64,000 nucleotides of DNA from the NCBI GenBank assembly GCA_034414555.1, contig DAOUMA010000003.1, positions 122,329 to 186,328 of the forward strand, read 5' to 3'. The notes below the pieces were generated by a model. The model saw nothing but the letters and a program-made list of their open reading frames with translations. It was not told where the DNA came from and ran no database searches. The DNA comes from CG2-30-46-19 sp034414555 (GTDB lineage: Bacteria > Chloroflexota > Dehalococcoidia > GIF9 > AB-539-J10). Both the position numbers and the translations under genes were made by a program. Below, piece after piece: positions 17,497 to 27,166 of this stretch (positions are counted from its first letter, which is position 1; each line of letters opens with the position of its first letter).

Positions 17497-17558
17497 GCCT
17501 AATGCTTGGCGCAAAGCTGGGGATGGACTATCAGAAGATTACAATCTCGTGGGATTAA
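17497..17558 (+). pseudogene. Detached 3' tail of a radical SAM gene, copy C
   Basis: A third, more decayed copy of the same gene end. It reads AKLGMDYQKITISWD then a stop and aligns with copies A and B. The CNC cysteines are lost. The stop codon overlaps that of the convergent SDR gene on the opposite strand. Confidence 0.65.
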
Positions 17559-18502
17559 CTCCTGACCTTGACATGTCTGGCAAAATCCTCGAAGGCTTCC
17601 TTTGTAGTGTACTTAAATTTATAATTTAGCTCTTTTTTCAGCTTTTCGTTGCTGGCAATCCACGGATAACGCACCATATTCAAAGCAGGGCTGGGAAATT
17701 CTGACATAAACTTAATGCGCAAAAACCACATCATACTGTTGAATGGATAGAGCACGGATGCCGGTAATTTCAACGGCCAGTTGCCGAGGATGTGTAGCAT
17801 CTCGTCAAAAGTCATCGTGCCATCAGCAGCCAGATTGTATGCCCCTTCCTTCTTGTTCGACAGCAACTGATAGATAATCTCTACAAGGTCATCTTCATGT
17901 ATGAACTGAAACGGTGCTGTGTCGCGTGGCAGTGGCACTATCTTCTTTTTAAGATGTCTGGCAAGTGGGTTATTGAATCCAGGGCCTACTACGAAAGATG
18001 GTCTTATGATAGTTAAGCATACATCAGGGTGGGTTTCCTTAAACTTTTTATAGATAAACTCCAGCTCCTTTTTGTTTTTGGAGTACGTGAAATCATCATT
18101 TCCCCTCAGGGGAGAGTCCTCCGTCAACAAAGATGGGTTATCTTTATGAAAACCGTACGCAGCAGTAGAAGAACAACATAAAAGCTGTCCCACACCAGCC
18201 CTAACGCATGAATCCAGAAAGTTCTTTGTCCCATTGATATTAATGTCTTCCATCAAGGTCTTATTGTGTATGGGCGGCAAGATGTAAGCGGCATGGATAG
18301 CACAATCTATGCCTCTTATTAAGAGTAGCGGGGACATCTCTTGTCTAACATCATACTTTATAAACTCCAGTTTTTCCGAGGTATATGAAGGTGGTTTCAT
18401 ATCAATTCCAGCAATGCTTTCCACCTCATCCTTTCGGGCAAACAGAGAGACAAGCTTGGAGCCGAAATAACCTGAGACGCCGGTTATAAATATATTCTTC
18501 AC
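17555..18502 (-). CDS. NAD-dependent epimerase/SDR-family protein
   Basis: 315 aa extended short-chain dehydrogenase. The N-terminal ITGVSGYFGSKLV is the nucleotide-binding glycine motif, and YSKNKKELE carries the YxxxK active site. Segments such as CCSSTAAYGF and IRPSFVVGPGF match the NAD(P)-dependent epimerase/dehydratase family. Substrate is unknown; sugar nucleotide and 3-beta-hydroxysteroid-like substrates both occur in the family. It is separated from the acetone carboxylase operon by about 220 bases. Confidence 0.82.
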   Translation of the reverse strand: MKNIFITGVSGYFGSKLVSLFARKDEVESIAGIDMKPPSYTSEKLEFIKYDVRQEMSPLLLIRGIDCAIHAAYILPPIHNKTLMEDININGTKNFLDSCVRAGVGQLLCCSSTAAYGFHKDNPSLLTEDSPLRGNDDFTYSKNKKELEFIYKKFKETHPDVCLTIIRPSFVVGPGFNNPLARHLKKKIVPLPRDTAPFQFIHEDDLVEIIYQLLSNKKEGAYNLAADGTMTFDEMLHILGNWPLKLPASVLYPFNSMMWFLRIKFMSEFPSPALNMVRYPWIASNEKLKKELNYKFKYTTKEAFEDFARHVKVRS

Positions 18503-18623
18503 AAATAGCGCCTCCTATCCCCGTTATCCGATAACTGATACTACAATCCCGGTCAAGCCATTACATTTATCTATAGTTAACCACAAAACTATTTATAATT
18601 TTGCTTGTTTTTTCAGGAATGTC

Positions 18624-18670
18624 AAATCCCCCTTAGTCCCCCTTTTCTAAAGGGGGATTTAGAGGGATTT
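18624..18670 (+). repeat. AAATCCCCC-type palindromic repeat
   Basis: The sequence begins AAATCCCCCTTAGTCCCCCT and ends GGGGGATTTAGAGGGATTT, an imperfect inverted repeat that would form a strong hairpin. It lies between the SDR gene and acxC. Only one copy is seen in this window. It could terminate transcription from the right. Confidence 0.6.
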
Positions 18671-18723
18671 TTATACGAACTTATGTGGGATACTCTAATA
18701 TCTAAAGGGAGGATATGCCTTGC

Positions 18724-19236
18724 TTACACTCTCTTCTTATCAGGAGCGGGCTTTCCCAGCCATTCCTCGTAAAAAGCGTCTATATCGGGGAGGAAATTGA
18801 ATACCGGAGGACAGCCGGGGGGCGCCAGCTCGATATCTAAAAGCGCAAGGCAGCCGGGACAGTAATATTCCCTTATTTCCTCCCATTCTGGGTCTGAATG
18901 CATGTAGGGTGGATATATCTCGTCGAGGCTTTCGTTGGTATCTCTCACTCTAACCCGGCATTTTGTCTTCCAGTTCTCCCGATAATCGCCGAATTCGTAG
19001 CCACAATCACACTTGACTATCCTCTTCCCTTCTTTTGACACAATGTATAAATGTTCATGGAGGGGCAGAAGGATTTTCTCCTTCCAGGAAACGCATTTTT
19101 GCATAATCTCCATAACCTTTTCGAACCTATCATTATCTTTTTCCTCAGATAATATCAGCCGCAACTCAAGCCACGGTAGCTTACCGTCTATCATCCTTTC
19201 GATGGTTTCAACATCATACTTATCATATTTTTTCAT
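18724..19236 (-). CDS. acxC: Acetone carboxylase gamma subunit-like protein
   Basis: 170 aa, the usual size of the small subunit. It has cysteine pairs in KCDCGYEFGDYRENWK and YYCPGCLALLDIE (likely zinc binding) and the C-terminal FNFLPDIDAFYEEWLGKP typical of the family. The gene begins one base after the alpha-subunit gene ends. In acetone carboxylase the gamma subunit completes the heterohexamer that turns acetone, bicarbonate and ATP into acetoacetate. Related carboxylases act on other ketones, so the substrate here is inferred. Confidence 0.82.
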   Translation of the reverse strand: MKKYDKYDVETIERMIDGKLPWLELRLILSEEKDNDRFEKVMEIMQKCVSWKEKILLPLHEHLYIVSKEGKRIVKCDCGYEFGDYRENWKTKCRVRVRDTNESLDEIYPPYMHSDPEWEEIREYYCPGCLALLDIELAPPGCPPVFNFLPDIDAFYEEWLGKPAPDKKRV

Positions 19237-21462
19237 TTACTCCTCCTCTAATTTGAACCTGAAATCTTCGGGCAGATTCCAAAACTCCAGGAACTCCTTC
19301 CCCCATCTTTTAGATAATTGGATACTCTCGTTATACGACCGCTTGACAGGCTCAAGCAGATTACCATCCACTATCCTCTTCTTCTCCCTTTGATAAAACT
19401 CTTCAAAGGTCATTGAGTTATCTTCCCTTTCCTTGCGAAGCTGCTCCCTTCGCTTCTTGGTTTGTTCATAGTCAACCGACCACTCCCTCTTTGTCTCATC
19501 GTATGCAGCCACAACTCCATAGACATTGTAGACGACGTCCTTTGTGAATATGGCATCCTTAAGGTCTTTCTTCACCAGGTCTACCTCACGCTCCAGTGGG
19601 TCGCCATATCCTGGAGCTCCTGATTCCCTCCAATGTACAAGGTCATAATTCTTAAGGCCTATGGGTATCATCATTCCTTCGGGTATCCTTGTTATCTTGC
19701 CCTTTATGAATCTCTCGAATTCTCCATGCGCTGGGTCTGGGTCTCCCAGTGGATATGGCTGCTTATTTTTGACCACCTCAGCCATATTAGTTTTTTCGGC
19801 GCGAAGGATATAAGAAGTTGCCTGGGGGTATCCGCCATGCATGCCGCCACAGCCAGCAAAAGTTAACCCTTCTGCGGCATTGAAGAATGTGACATTACGA
19901 GAGTTATGAATCATTGCCACTGTCTCAAAATTTGAGCCTCCCCTATATTTGCCGTGACCGGCAATGTTCGGCTTAAGCTGCCGTGAAAGATATGGGATAC
20001 CTCCCTGAATGACTTCCCACGTTTCTACATCTCCCAGGTTTCCCTCCGGATTCCACATCGCATATCCACTATTAAACCCGTCGGTGACAGCACTGGCGGG
20101 GTATCCCTGTCCAGCTATCTCAAAGGTCGAAAGAGTCCAATATTGCCCTGCCAGAGGTCCTTTTTCGAAAAATCCACCACCTTGAATGGCATCTGCGGTG
20201 TGAGAATATCCAGGCACAACCTCCTCTCTAAATCCTCTGCTAAAGAAACCGTAAGAAAGGCACCTCATCATGCTGGTATAAGCTGGTATCAGGAGGCCCC
20301 AGGGATTATTATAAGATAGGTAAGGGTCACCGGGATTACACCATGTCCCCGGGGGATAGTCCTTATCCACAGCCAGGTAAGCTCCATCGTTTACCTTATC
20401 ACGATGTATGATGCACTGAGTCAGCAGAACCCACTGCCCCCCTTCCATCGCCCCTATCCCACAGTTGAACGAAAATCGTTTCGCGGCACTTGAGCCATCG
20501 AAGGAGAGCGATAAGCTGCCATCACCTTTAACTACAAGCTCCAGCGGCATATTCGACAACGCTGCTGTGGTTGCCTGTGGTTTCAACTGAATGGGCTCCG
20601 AGGTGTTACCCATAAATGATGCCGCTCTATACCTTCCAGGAACTAAAAGTTGCTTGATGCGGGCAATGAAGGCCCTCCTCCCATCCTCTATCGTCTCCCG
20701 AATGAATTTTTTGTAGTACTCTACCCCTTCATTTTTTATAAAATCGAGAGTCGCATCCCTTATCATCAGACATCCTGACAACCGGCACTTTTCATCCAGT
20801 TCCCAGAACATCGGAGTCCGCACAGACCTTCTGGCATTGAGCATATGGTCCTTCCATATCTCATCGTTGGAGCCTATCTTCAAACATGTATAATGGACGC
20901 CATCATCGAAGCGCTCAACAGTACAGGTCAAATCGTGCCCCGGGACAACACCTCCAATGTCCACCTGATGAGTCACTCCCCCCACCCACCCAACGAGCTC
21001 ATCTTCCCAGAAAATGGGAATGAGCGTCTGGACATCGGTGGTATGAACGTTCCCGCACAGGCAGTCATTGTTAAGGAAAATATCTCCGGGATTGATGCCA
21101 ACTTCTTCTTCGTAGTTCTCCCTTATTATGAACTTTATCGCCTCGCTCATTGTGTGCACATGGACCATGATTCCAGTGGAGACAACAGCAGAATCTCCCT
21201 CCGGAGTGTACAGAGCAAAACAGAGCTCTCCAATCTCCTTCACGATGGGAGAGGCAGCTACATGCAAGGCGGTCTCCCAGGCAGATTCGCTGGCCCCTCT
21301 CAGCCGGGCATAAGCCCTTTCATATCTAAACGGGTCCTTCGCCTTCAACTCCAATTTATCTATCCCGTAATACCTCCGCGTGTCTTTGAACAGCTGCTCG
21401 CTCTCCTGAATCATCTCCTTGAGAGTCTTTCCGTCCCAGCCTATTGGTTTTCTTTTTTTCAT
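19237..21462 (-). CDS. acxB: Acetone carboxylase alpha subunit / HyuB-family protein
   Basis: 741 aa hydantoinase B/oxoprolinase-family protein. Readable segments are GIMVHVHTMSEAIKFI, NNDCLCGNVHTTDVQTLIPI, GGVTHQVDIGGVVPGHD and VDKDYPPGTWCNPGDPYLSY. The length fits the alpha subunit of acetone carboxylase (about 83 kDa). It lies between HyuA-like and gamma-like genes in the order beta-alpha-gamma, the order of acxABC. The presence of the gamma gene argues against a plain N-methylhydantoinase or oxoprolinase. Confidence 0.85.
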   Translation of the reverse strand: MKKRKPIGWDGKTLKEMIQESEQLFKDTRRYYGIDKLELKAKDPFRYERAYARLRGASESAWETALHVAASPIVKEIGELCFALYTPEGDSAVVSTGIMVHVHTMSEAIKFIIRENYEEEVGINPGDIFLNNDCLCGNVHTTDVQTLIPIFWEDELVGWVGGVTHQVDIGGVVPGHDLTCTVERFDDGVHYTCLKIGSNDEIWKDHMLNARRSVRTPMFWELDEKCRLSGCLMIRDATLDFIKNEGVEYYKKFIRETIEDGRRAFIARIKQLLVPGRYRAASFMGNTSEPIQLKPQATTAALSNMPLELVVKGDGSLSLSFDGSSAAKRFSFNCGIGAMEGGQWVLLTQCIIHRDKVNDGAYLAVDKDYPPGTWCNPGDPYLSYNNPWGLLIPAYTSMMRCLSYGFFSRGFREEVVPGYSHTADAIQGGGFFEKGPLAGQYWTLSTFEIAGQGYPASAVTDGFNSGYAMWNPEGNLGDVETWEVIQGGIPYLSRQLKPNIAGHGKYRGGSNFETVAMIHNSRNVTFFNAAEGLTFAGCGGMHGGYPQATSYILRAEKTNMAEVVKNKQPYPLGDPDPAHGEFERFIKGKITRIPEGMMIPIGLKNYDLVHWRESGAPGYGDPLEREVDLVKKDLKDAIFTKDVVYNVYGVVAAYDETKREWSVDYEQTKKRREQLRKEREDNSMTFEEFYQREKKRIVDGNLLEPVKRSYNESIQLSKRWGKEFLEFWNLPEDFRFKLEEE

Positions 21463-21474
21463 TTGTATTACCCC

Positions 21475-23613
21475 CTATTTAATTTTCAAGTGAAAGAGCC
21501 GGTATTGGTCCAGATACGTCTCTGAATTTGGAGGAAGCAATAGGGTTGTGACCGGCGATTCTATCACTGCAGGGCCCTTTACCCTGTTCCCGGGCTTTAG
21601 CAAATCCCACTCCCAGAGTGATGCCTCATGCCACTTCCCTTCCCAGTAGATATCCCTTTTGCCTTTCGCCACTCCCTCGTCTGGCTTCTCTCCACAAAGG
21701 TCGAAGGAGGGAATCTCCGGTTTCACCACTGGCATGACACCAACTCCTATTAGCTTTGTGATAGCGTATCCAAGCTCGGGGCTCTTCGTGCCCCTTTTAA
21801 ATATCTCCTCAAAGCGCTTGTCATACCGACTTGTAATCTCTTTCATATCCTTCGTTTCCAGCATATCAGAGGGCGAGTCAACCTCCAGGTCATCAAGCAT
21901 TCCCATATATTGCAACCTGGTGGACGGTCGGAATTCTACCTCCTCGGGATTCATGCCATCCCGCTCAAACTCTTTGCAAATCCTTTGTTTCAATTCCATA
22001 TAGCCCGCTGTGCTGGACATAGCTACAATAGCATCGAAGCTCCCATCTGGCGGCAATATGAGGTCCAGGCTCTTTTCATACCGGTAAGCATAATCGCCAC
22101 ATGCACATCCGAAGGCTGAGAAGGCAGCAGCCCAGGAAGGGATCAGGATATCCTGGAAGTTCATCCCCTTGGTAAAACCGGCGACCTGAAGTGGACCTCC
22201 TCCACCGTAACATAACAGAACATAATTCTCGGGGCGATAGCCCATCCCCTCAACTATCCCGGTTAGAAAGCTCGCTTCATCCAGCTGAATCAGGTCGAGC
22301 ATGCCCTTGGCGGTCTTATATGTATCCTTGCCCACCGGGCCGGCAAGCTGCTCCTTGACGGCTTTAAATGCCCTATCCTTATTTAACGGTATATCACCTC
22401 CAAGGAAGTAATCAGGGTTAAGATATCCTAAAATAAGGGCACAATCGGTTGCCGTCACAGTTTGGACGTTGGCTTTCTCGTTGCAAACTCCTACGAGATA
22501 TCCCGCGGAATCAGGCCCATATTCGAGCCGTTTAGTTATCTTATTGTATCTTAGATATGCACCAGTCCCGGCAGCCATTGACCTCAGACCAATCATTGGT
22601 ATATTCAACAGGAAACCTCCCACAATGCTTTCCCACCTGGTAGGAACATATCTTTCCGATATAAGGGCGACATCAAAGGTCGTTCCGCCACCATCAACAC
22701 CTATTACGTTTGCTATCCCTAATTTGCTTGCCAGATATGCACCGCCAACAGCCCCTCCAATTGGTCCCGACATTAACGTTGTGACTAACCTCTCATGTTC
22801 CGGAGAAACTGTACTACCATAGCAGGTTAAAACTCTAAACGGAGCCTTTGCTCCCTTCTCTCTAAAACTTTGCTGAATCTTACGCAATTGCTCTCTTGAC
22901 GGTTCAGCAGCGTATTGCTCCACTATCATGGTGTTTAGTCTTGGCGTCTCACCCCTGATAGGGGCAACATCGTAAGATATTACTACACGGACATCTTTGC
23001 CTTTTCCCCTGATGATATCCCCGGCAATTTCCTTTACTCTGCGCTCGTGGGTTGGGTCTCTATATGAGCTGAGAAGGCATACACAGATAACGTTGACCCC
23101 CAAATCGAGCAATTCCTCCACCGCCGCTCTCACGTCATCCTCGTAGAGGGGAATCAACTCCTCACCAATAAAGTTGACTCTCTCCCGAACTCCTCTTATC
23201 TTCTCTCGGGGAACGAGAGGCTCAGGATGTTTATGTTCTCGGGCATGCAGCCTTCCAGCATAGGGCAAACCCGCCCAGCATTGCATACCCCTTCCAAGCT
23301 GGTGAAGGTCTTCAAAGCCGGCAGTTGTTATTACCCCGATATTCTCATTCCCCTCCCTCTGGAGAAGCCTGTTGGCCATTATGGTGCCGGAATAAATCAA
23401 AATATCGATGTCCTTGATTGCCTTCTCAAAGTCAAGGTTCCAATAACCACAGGCGCTCCTTATGGCATTCAAAATTCCCTGTGATTCATCCCTGGGAGTG
23501 GTCACCGCCTTACCCACAGTGAATTCCCCTTCAGTATCCATGATTACTGCGTCAGTCATAGTTCCACCGGTATCTATTGCTACAGACTTAAGAACTCTCC
23601 CGCCTTCTTTCAT
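21475..23613 (-). CDS. acxA: Acetone carboxylase beta subunit / HyuA-family protein
   Basis: 712 aa hydantoinase A/oxoprolinase-family ATPase of the ASKHA fold. The N-terminal phosphate-binding loop VAIDTGGTMTDAVIMD and a second, IGVDGGGTTFDVALIS, are both intact. MSGPIGGAVGGAYLA and CYGGGGPLQVAGF are further family segments. This subunit phosphorylates substrate with ATP in acetone carboxylase. The start ATG has a strong Shine-Dalgarno (AAGGAGG) 8 bases upstream. It is the first gene of the acxABC-like operon, 197 bases downstream of the APC permease gene. Confidence 0.87.
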   Translation of the reverse strand: MKEGGRVLKSVAIDTGGTMTDAVIMDTEGEFTVGKAVTTPRDESQGILNAIRSACGYWNLDFEKAIKDIDILIYSGTIMANRLLQREGNENIGVITTAGFEDLHQLGRGMQCWAGLPYAGRLHAREHKHPEPLVPREKIRGVRERVNFIGEELIPLYEDDVRAAVEELLDLGVNVICVCLLSSYRDPTHERRVKEIAGDIIRGKGKDVRVVISYDVAPIRGETPRLNTMIVEQYAAEPSREQLRKIQQSFREKGAKAPFRVLTCYGSTVSPEHERLVTTLMSGPIGGAVGGAYLASKLGIANVIGVDGGGTTFDVALISERYVPTRWESIVGGFLLNIPMIGLRSMAAGTGAYLRYNKITKRLEYGPDSAGYLVGVCNEKANVQTVTATDCALILGYLNPDYFLGGDIPLNKDRAFKAVKEQLAGPVGKDTYKTAKGMLDLIQLDEASFLTGIVEGMGYRPENYVLLCYGGGGPLQVAGFTKGMNFQDILIPSWAAAFSAFGCACGDYAYRYEKSLDLILPPDGSFDAIVAMSSTAGYMELKQRICKEFERDGMNPEEVEFRPSTRLQYMGMLDDLEVDSPSDMLETKDMKEITSRYDKRFEEIFKRGTKSPELGYAITKLIGVGVMPVVKPEIPSFDLCGEKPDEGVAKGKRDIYWEGKWHEASLWEWDLLKPGNRVKGPAVIESPVTTLLLPPNSETYLDQYRLFHLKIK

Positions 23614-23669
23614 GTCCCTAACCTCCTTATTTTCGCCAGTGAATTCTACCCAAGATACACATAACCCGC

Positions 23670-23702
23670 AAGAGCCGAGGCGTAAAAATTACCCTGGCTC
23701 TT
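23670..23702 (-). terminator. Hairpin between the permease and acetone carboxylase operons
   Basis: AAGAGCC and GGCTCTT flank a 19-base loop. The hairpin lies downstream of the permease and upstream of acxA. No U-run follows, so intrinsic termination is uncertain and a regulatory role is also possible. Confidence 0.3.
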
Positions 23703-23810
23703 GGTCAATAAACACGCAAATGAGCGGGAGAAGCGGGTTCTATGAGCTGGAAGAGGGTGAATGAGGTAGACCAGGTAAAAGCAAACAGGCCTTTCGTCAT
23801 CTGCCCGCTT

Positions 23811-25400
23811 TCATATGAAATAAATGTAAGCTGCGAATGCCGCAGTGACAGCGATAAGAGACAGACAAACTGCCAGCATTATGTGATACTGTCGGTTAAT
23901 CTTCTTCAGTGCCACTCCAGTTGCTCTCATTGGCGCTCTTAGTTCAGTCCACTCCTCCTCAGGTATTGTTTCATCTTCATCCACTTTCATTTGTTGTTTA
24001 AATTCTTCGATAGAAAGAGGAACTTCCATCGTCTTTCTGCTAATGAAGTAAATGATTACCCCGATTGCTACGAACACTACCGCCAGGGCTATTGAAATTA
24101 CCTCACCCATAACTAAGGAAACTGCCATTTCTTTAGCTACCTGTGTGCCAATATAGTATGTTAGGCCAACAGCAATAAAAACACTAAAAACTATTGCCAG
24201 GATTGGGAGAACCATGTGTACTTTAAATGGGCGTTCCATGCTGGGCCTTCGTCTTTTGAGCATGATAATGGACAGCATTACCACAACATAGAGTACAAGG
24301 GCCATCACCGCAGCTCCGGCACCCAGTATCATGACCAGGTTCGGGACAATAACAGCGCAAGCTAATATAGCCGTGAATATCAAGGCATTAACGGGTGTCT
24401 TATATCTCCGACTTAGATGTGCAAACCATTTTGGTAGTGTTCCTTCCTTAGCAGCACCATAGAATGCCCTCCCCATCTCGCTCATGTCGGTGTTGACCGT
24501 AGAAGGATGCGCACCGATAGCGGCAGCAAGGGCAATCACGGCAATGGCTAAAGCGCCAGCACCAGCATATTTAGTTGCTGCGGCGATGGGTGCTGCTATA
24601 GGAGAACCCAGAACTGCACCGGGAGCGAGACCTAAAGATACACCAATCACCCAGGCATTCACCAGGAATACAATCAGAACCGAAATAATAAGGCCCTTGG
24701 GCAGTACAGTTATGGGATACTTAACCTCACCACCCATTGTACCACCAAACTCCGTTCCCACAAACGCCCAATAGGCTACTCCCAGTGCCATCAAAAATAG
24801 TAACGGGGTTATTCCCGACGTGAAGAACGGCTGTTTGTATAATTCCATCTGAGTGTAGGGTATTGATAATGCCCCCCAAACAAGCAAAGCAGCAAACATA
24901 AACGCAACTATGTAAAACTGCACTCGGGAAAAAATCTTCACCCCAATAATGTTTATAATGGTCAGTGCGGCTACCAAGAAGCATGCAAGCAACGCATCGG
25001 GAAGGACAGCCAATGCTGGTATTAAATATTTAACATAGTACGCAAAGGAAAGACTCTCCGTCCCCGCAGCTCCCAGAATCAAAATAAGCATCGGTAGCAA
25101 CATAACCATCAAAAAGAAATTTGCCACCCGCGGTGAAAAGCCATAGCGTATGCTGTATATCGGACCCCCAGCATAAGGAAATATGGTCGCTATCTCAGCC
25201 ATGCTCGCTACCACAACCAAAGATATGATGAGGTCGATAAATAACAGGAGTAAAACGCTGGAGCCAGCAATCGATGCCGCCATGGGAACAAAAACCAACG
25301 TCCCAGCACCGATGGTAAGTCCTACATTGATGAAAATAAACTCGAAAAATCCGATCTTCCTTAGTGGCTGGGGCTCTTCAGTCGATATGGAATTATCCAT
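23811..25400 (-). CDS. APC-family permease
   Basis: 529 aa integral membrane protein of the amino acid-polyamine-organocation superfamily. The first helix contains the unwound GLTIGAGTLVFVP motif. At least twelve hydrophobic segments are visible. A cytoplasmic hydrophilic stretch (FKQQMKVDEDETIPEEEWTE) precedes a last hydrophobic segment at the C-terminus (IMLAVCLSLIAVTAAFAAYI), giving a probable thirteenth helix. Its position before acetone carboxylase and beside a second permease suggests uptake of an amino acid or organic acid used by neighbouring enzymes (inference). Confidence 0.88.
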   Translation of the reverse strand: MDNSISTEEPQPLRKIGFFEFIFINVGLTIGAGTLVFVPMAASIAGSSVLLLLFIDLIISLVVVASMAEIATIFPYAGGPIYSIRYGFSPRVANFFLMVMLLPMLILILGAAGTESLSFAYYVKYLIPALAVLPDALLACFLVAALTIINIIGVKIFSRVQFYIVAFMFAALLVWGALSIPYTQMELYKQPFFTSGITPLLFLMALGVAYWAFVGTEFGGTMGGEVKYPITVLPKGLIISVLIVFLVNAWVIGVSLGLAPGAVLGSPIAAPIAAATKYAGAGALAIAVIALAAAIGAHPSTVNTDMSEMGRAFYGAAKEGTLPKWFAHLSRRYKTPVNALIFTAILACAVIVPNLVMILGAGAAVMALVLYVVVMLSIIMLKRRRPSMERPFKVHMVLPILAIVFSVFIAVGLTYYIGTQVAKEMAVSLVMGEVISIALAVVFVAIGVIIYFISRKTMEVPLSIEEFKQQMKVDEDETIPEEEWTELRAPMRATGVALKKINRQYHIMLAVCLSLIAVTAAFAAYIYFI

Positions 25401-25664
25401 TATTTTCCTCCTTTTCCTCCGGGCTTTCAGGTTCCTTATATCCTTTTTCTAACCTGCTGCCCGAATTTCTTTGATTCTCTCGCTTTTTTAAGTGCGTATT
25501 ATTTGTTTGCTACTTTATCAAAAACAATGCTTTATGACAATACCCCATCAAAAAAATCGAGTACGAAGTACACCACTGTACAACCGGGGTTCGCAGGTTC
25601 AGAAAAGGCTAATTCCAAAAACGAAGGTAGAAATCATTGGCAGGGCTTCTCCAAGTATCTTTCT

Positions 25665-27080
25665 TCATGAAGTCTTCTTGAGAGGCATGCAAGACACGTG
25701 CCCATGTATGCCTTTCTTCAGTATATCATTGAGGTCTATTCCTCTCCTCGCTTTCAAATAACGATTCCTTCCTCGATAATATATAACTCCGATAACCATC
25801 CAAGCTACGAGGATGGCAAAACCATATGGACTCTCCACGCCAAGCGCAAGTATGAAAAAAATACCAAATAATATGGCTAAACTTGGAAGTAACCAAACCC
25901 AGGGGCCTCCTAGTTTAAACGGTGCTTTCTGATACACATCGGGCATCCTATGCGGTAATAGATATGCAGCGATAAGTATCGGAATAAGAAGAACAATGGA
26001 ACCAATAGACGCAGTCACACCGAGAATTTCAAGCGAACTCGCTCCTAGAGGAAGGGCAGCCAAAGAGACAAGGTACATAACAAGTAGACCCCAATGAGGC
26101 GTCCCATACTTCTTATTCACCGCAGCTAAAGGTCTGGGGACTACCTCATCATCAGCCAAAGCTAAAATATACCTCGAGCCAAACATATACGTGGCATTTA
26201 AGGTAGTAGCCATGGCCAACAGCCCTCCTCCAACAGTGAAGAATATCGCCAGTGGACTGGAAAGGAATTTTCCCGCAGATATGGATAGAGGTTGATTTGC
26301 GCTGATTTCCCAGGGAACGGCACCCACGGCAACCAATCCGATGAGTGTGTACAACACGATAACTACAGGAATTGACAGGGCAAATGAGCGAGGTATAGTC
26401 CTCCCAGCATCCTTTATTTCAGCACCCAAATCTATGATGTAGTTTGCCCCCATGTAGGCAAAGAAAAGGAATCCTGCGGCAATGGCAACGCTTCCAATTC
26501 CTTTGGGAAACAAGGGAGTTAGATTGGAAGGGTCAATATTCGGTATGCCACCACAGATATAGGTAAGTAAAGCCGCTATCAGAATGAAAAACATGGCAAT
26601 TTGTACCTTACTAGCAGTTTTTATACCAAAGAGATTTATAACGAAGAAGAAGGTTAACACAGTCACTGCTATACTTGCTCTGGGCAGAAATGGAAAAAGC
26701 ACCTGAAAATAATCTGCAAATGTATAGGCATACAGTGGCAGTCCACCTAAAAGTATTCCCATCATGATTCCCCACACCCCCATAAACCCCCAGAACGGAG
26801 AAAATATCCTGCTCGGATATCTGAAGCTACCGCCAACTGTGGGAAGTGCAGCGCCGAGCATACCAAGTGGAAGCACAGCAAATATCATGGGTAAAGCTGC
26901 TACTATGAATGCTATAGGAACTGCTGAGCCACTTATTCCTATGGCCACGCCGGTCAAGGCAAATATGCCAGCACCAATCATGGCTCCTATCTCTATGGAC
27001 ACTGCATCCGTTAACCCTAATTCTCTCTTGAGCCCTAATTCTGATACACCGGCCTCTTTTTCCATCGCATCGCCTTTCAT
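25665..27080 (-). CDS. APC-family amino acid permease
   Basis: 471 aa with about twelve membrane segments. The first helix motif IEIGAMIGAGIFALTGVAI is the APC substrate-binding loop. GSFRYPSRIFSPFWGFMGVW and MFGSRYILALADDEVVPRPL also match amino acid permeases. It differs from the neighbouring permease (23811-25400) in length and sequence, so the two are not a recent duplication. It lies 86 bases downstream of the PLP-enzyme gene on the same strand, which suggests uptake of that enzyme's substrate. Confidence 0.88.
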   Translation of the reverse strand: MKGDAMEKEAGVSELGLKRELGLTDAVSIEIGAMIGAGIFALTGVAIGISGSAVPIAFIVAALPMIFAVLPLGMLGAALPTVGGSFRYPSRIFSPFWGFMGVWGIMMGILLGGLPLYAYTFADYFQVLFPFLPRASIAVTVLTFFFVINLFGIKTASKVQIAMFFILIAALLTYICGGIPNIDPSNLTPLFPKGIGSVAIAAGFLFFAYMGANYIIDLGAEIKDAGRTIPRSFALSIPVVIVLYTLIGLVAVGAVPWEISANQPLSISAGKFLSSPLAIFFTVGGGLLAMATTLNATYMFGSRYILALADDEVVPRPLAAVNKKYGTPHWGLLVMYLVSLAALPLGASSLEILGVTASIGSIVLLIPILIAAYLLPHRMPDVYQKAPFKLGGPWVWLLPSLAILFGIFFILALGVESPYGFAILVAWMVIGVIYYRGRNRYLKARRGIDLNDILKKGIHGHVSCMPLKKTS

Positions 27081-27166
27081 TGCTTATTGTTACTCATGAT
27101 GGGCATTGTTTTGAGTAAGACTAAGCGATGAGAGTTTTGAAAATAAATTGTTTCACTATTATCTTA

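Noticed and set aside
20845..21525. A 226-codon open frame on the plus strand
   Set aside because: It runs antisense to acxB, whose family motifs are continuous; the antisense translation has no domain-like features or ribosome site.
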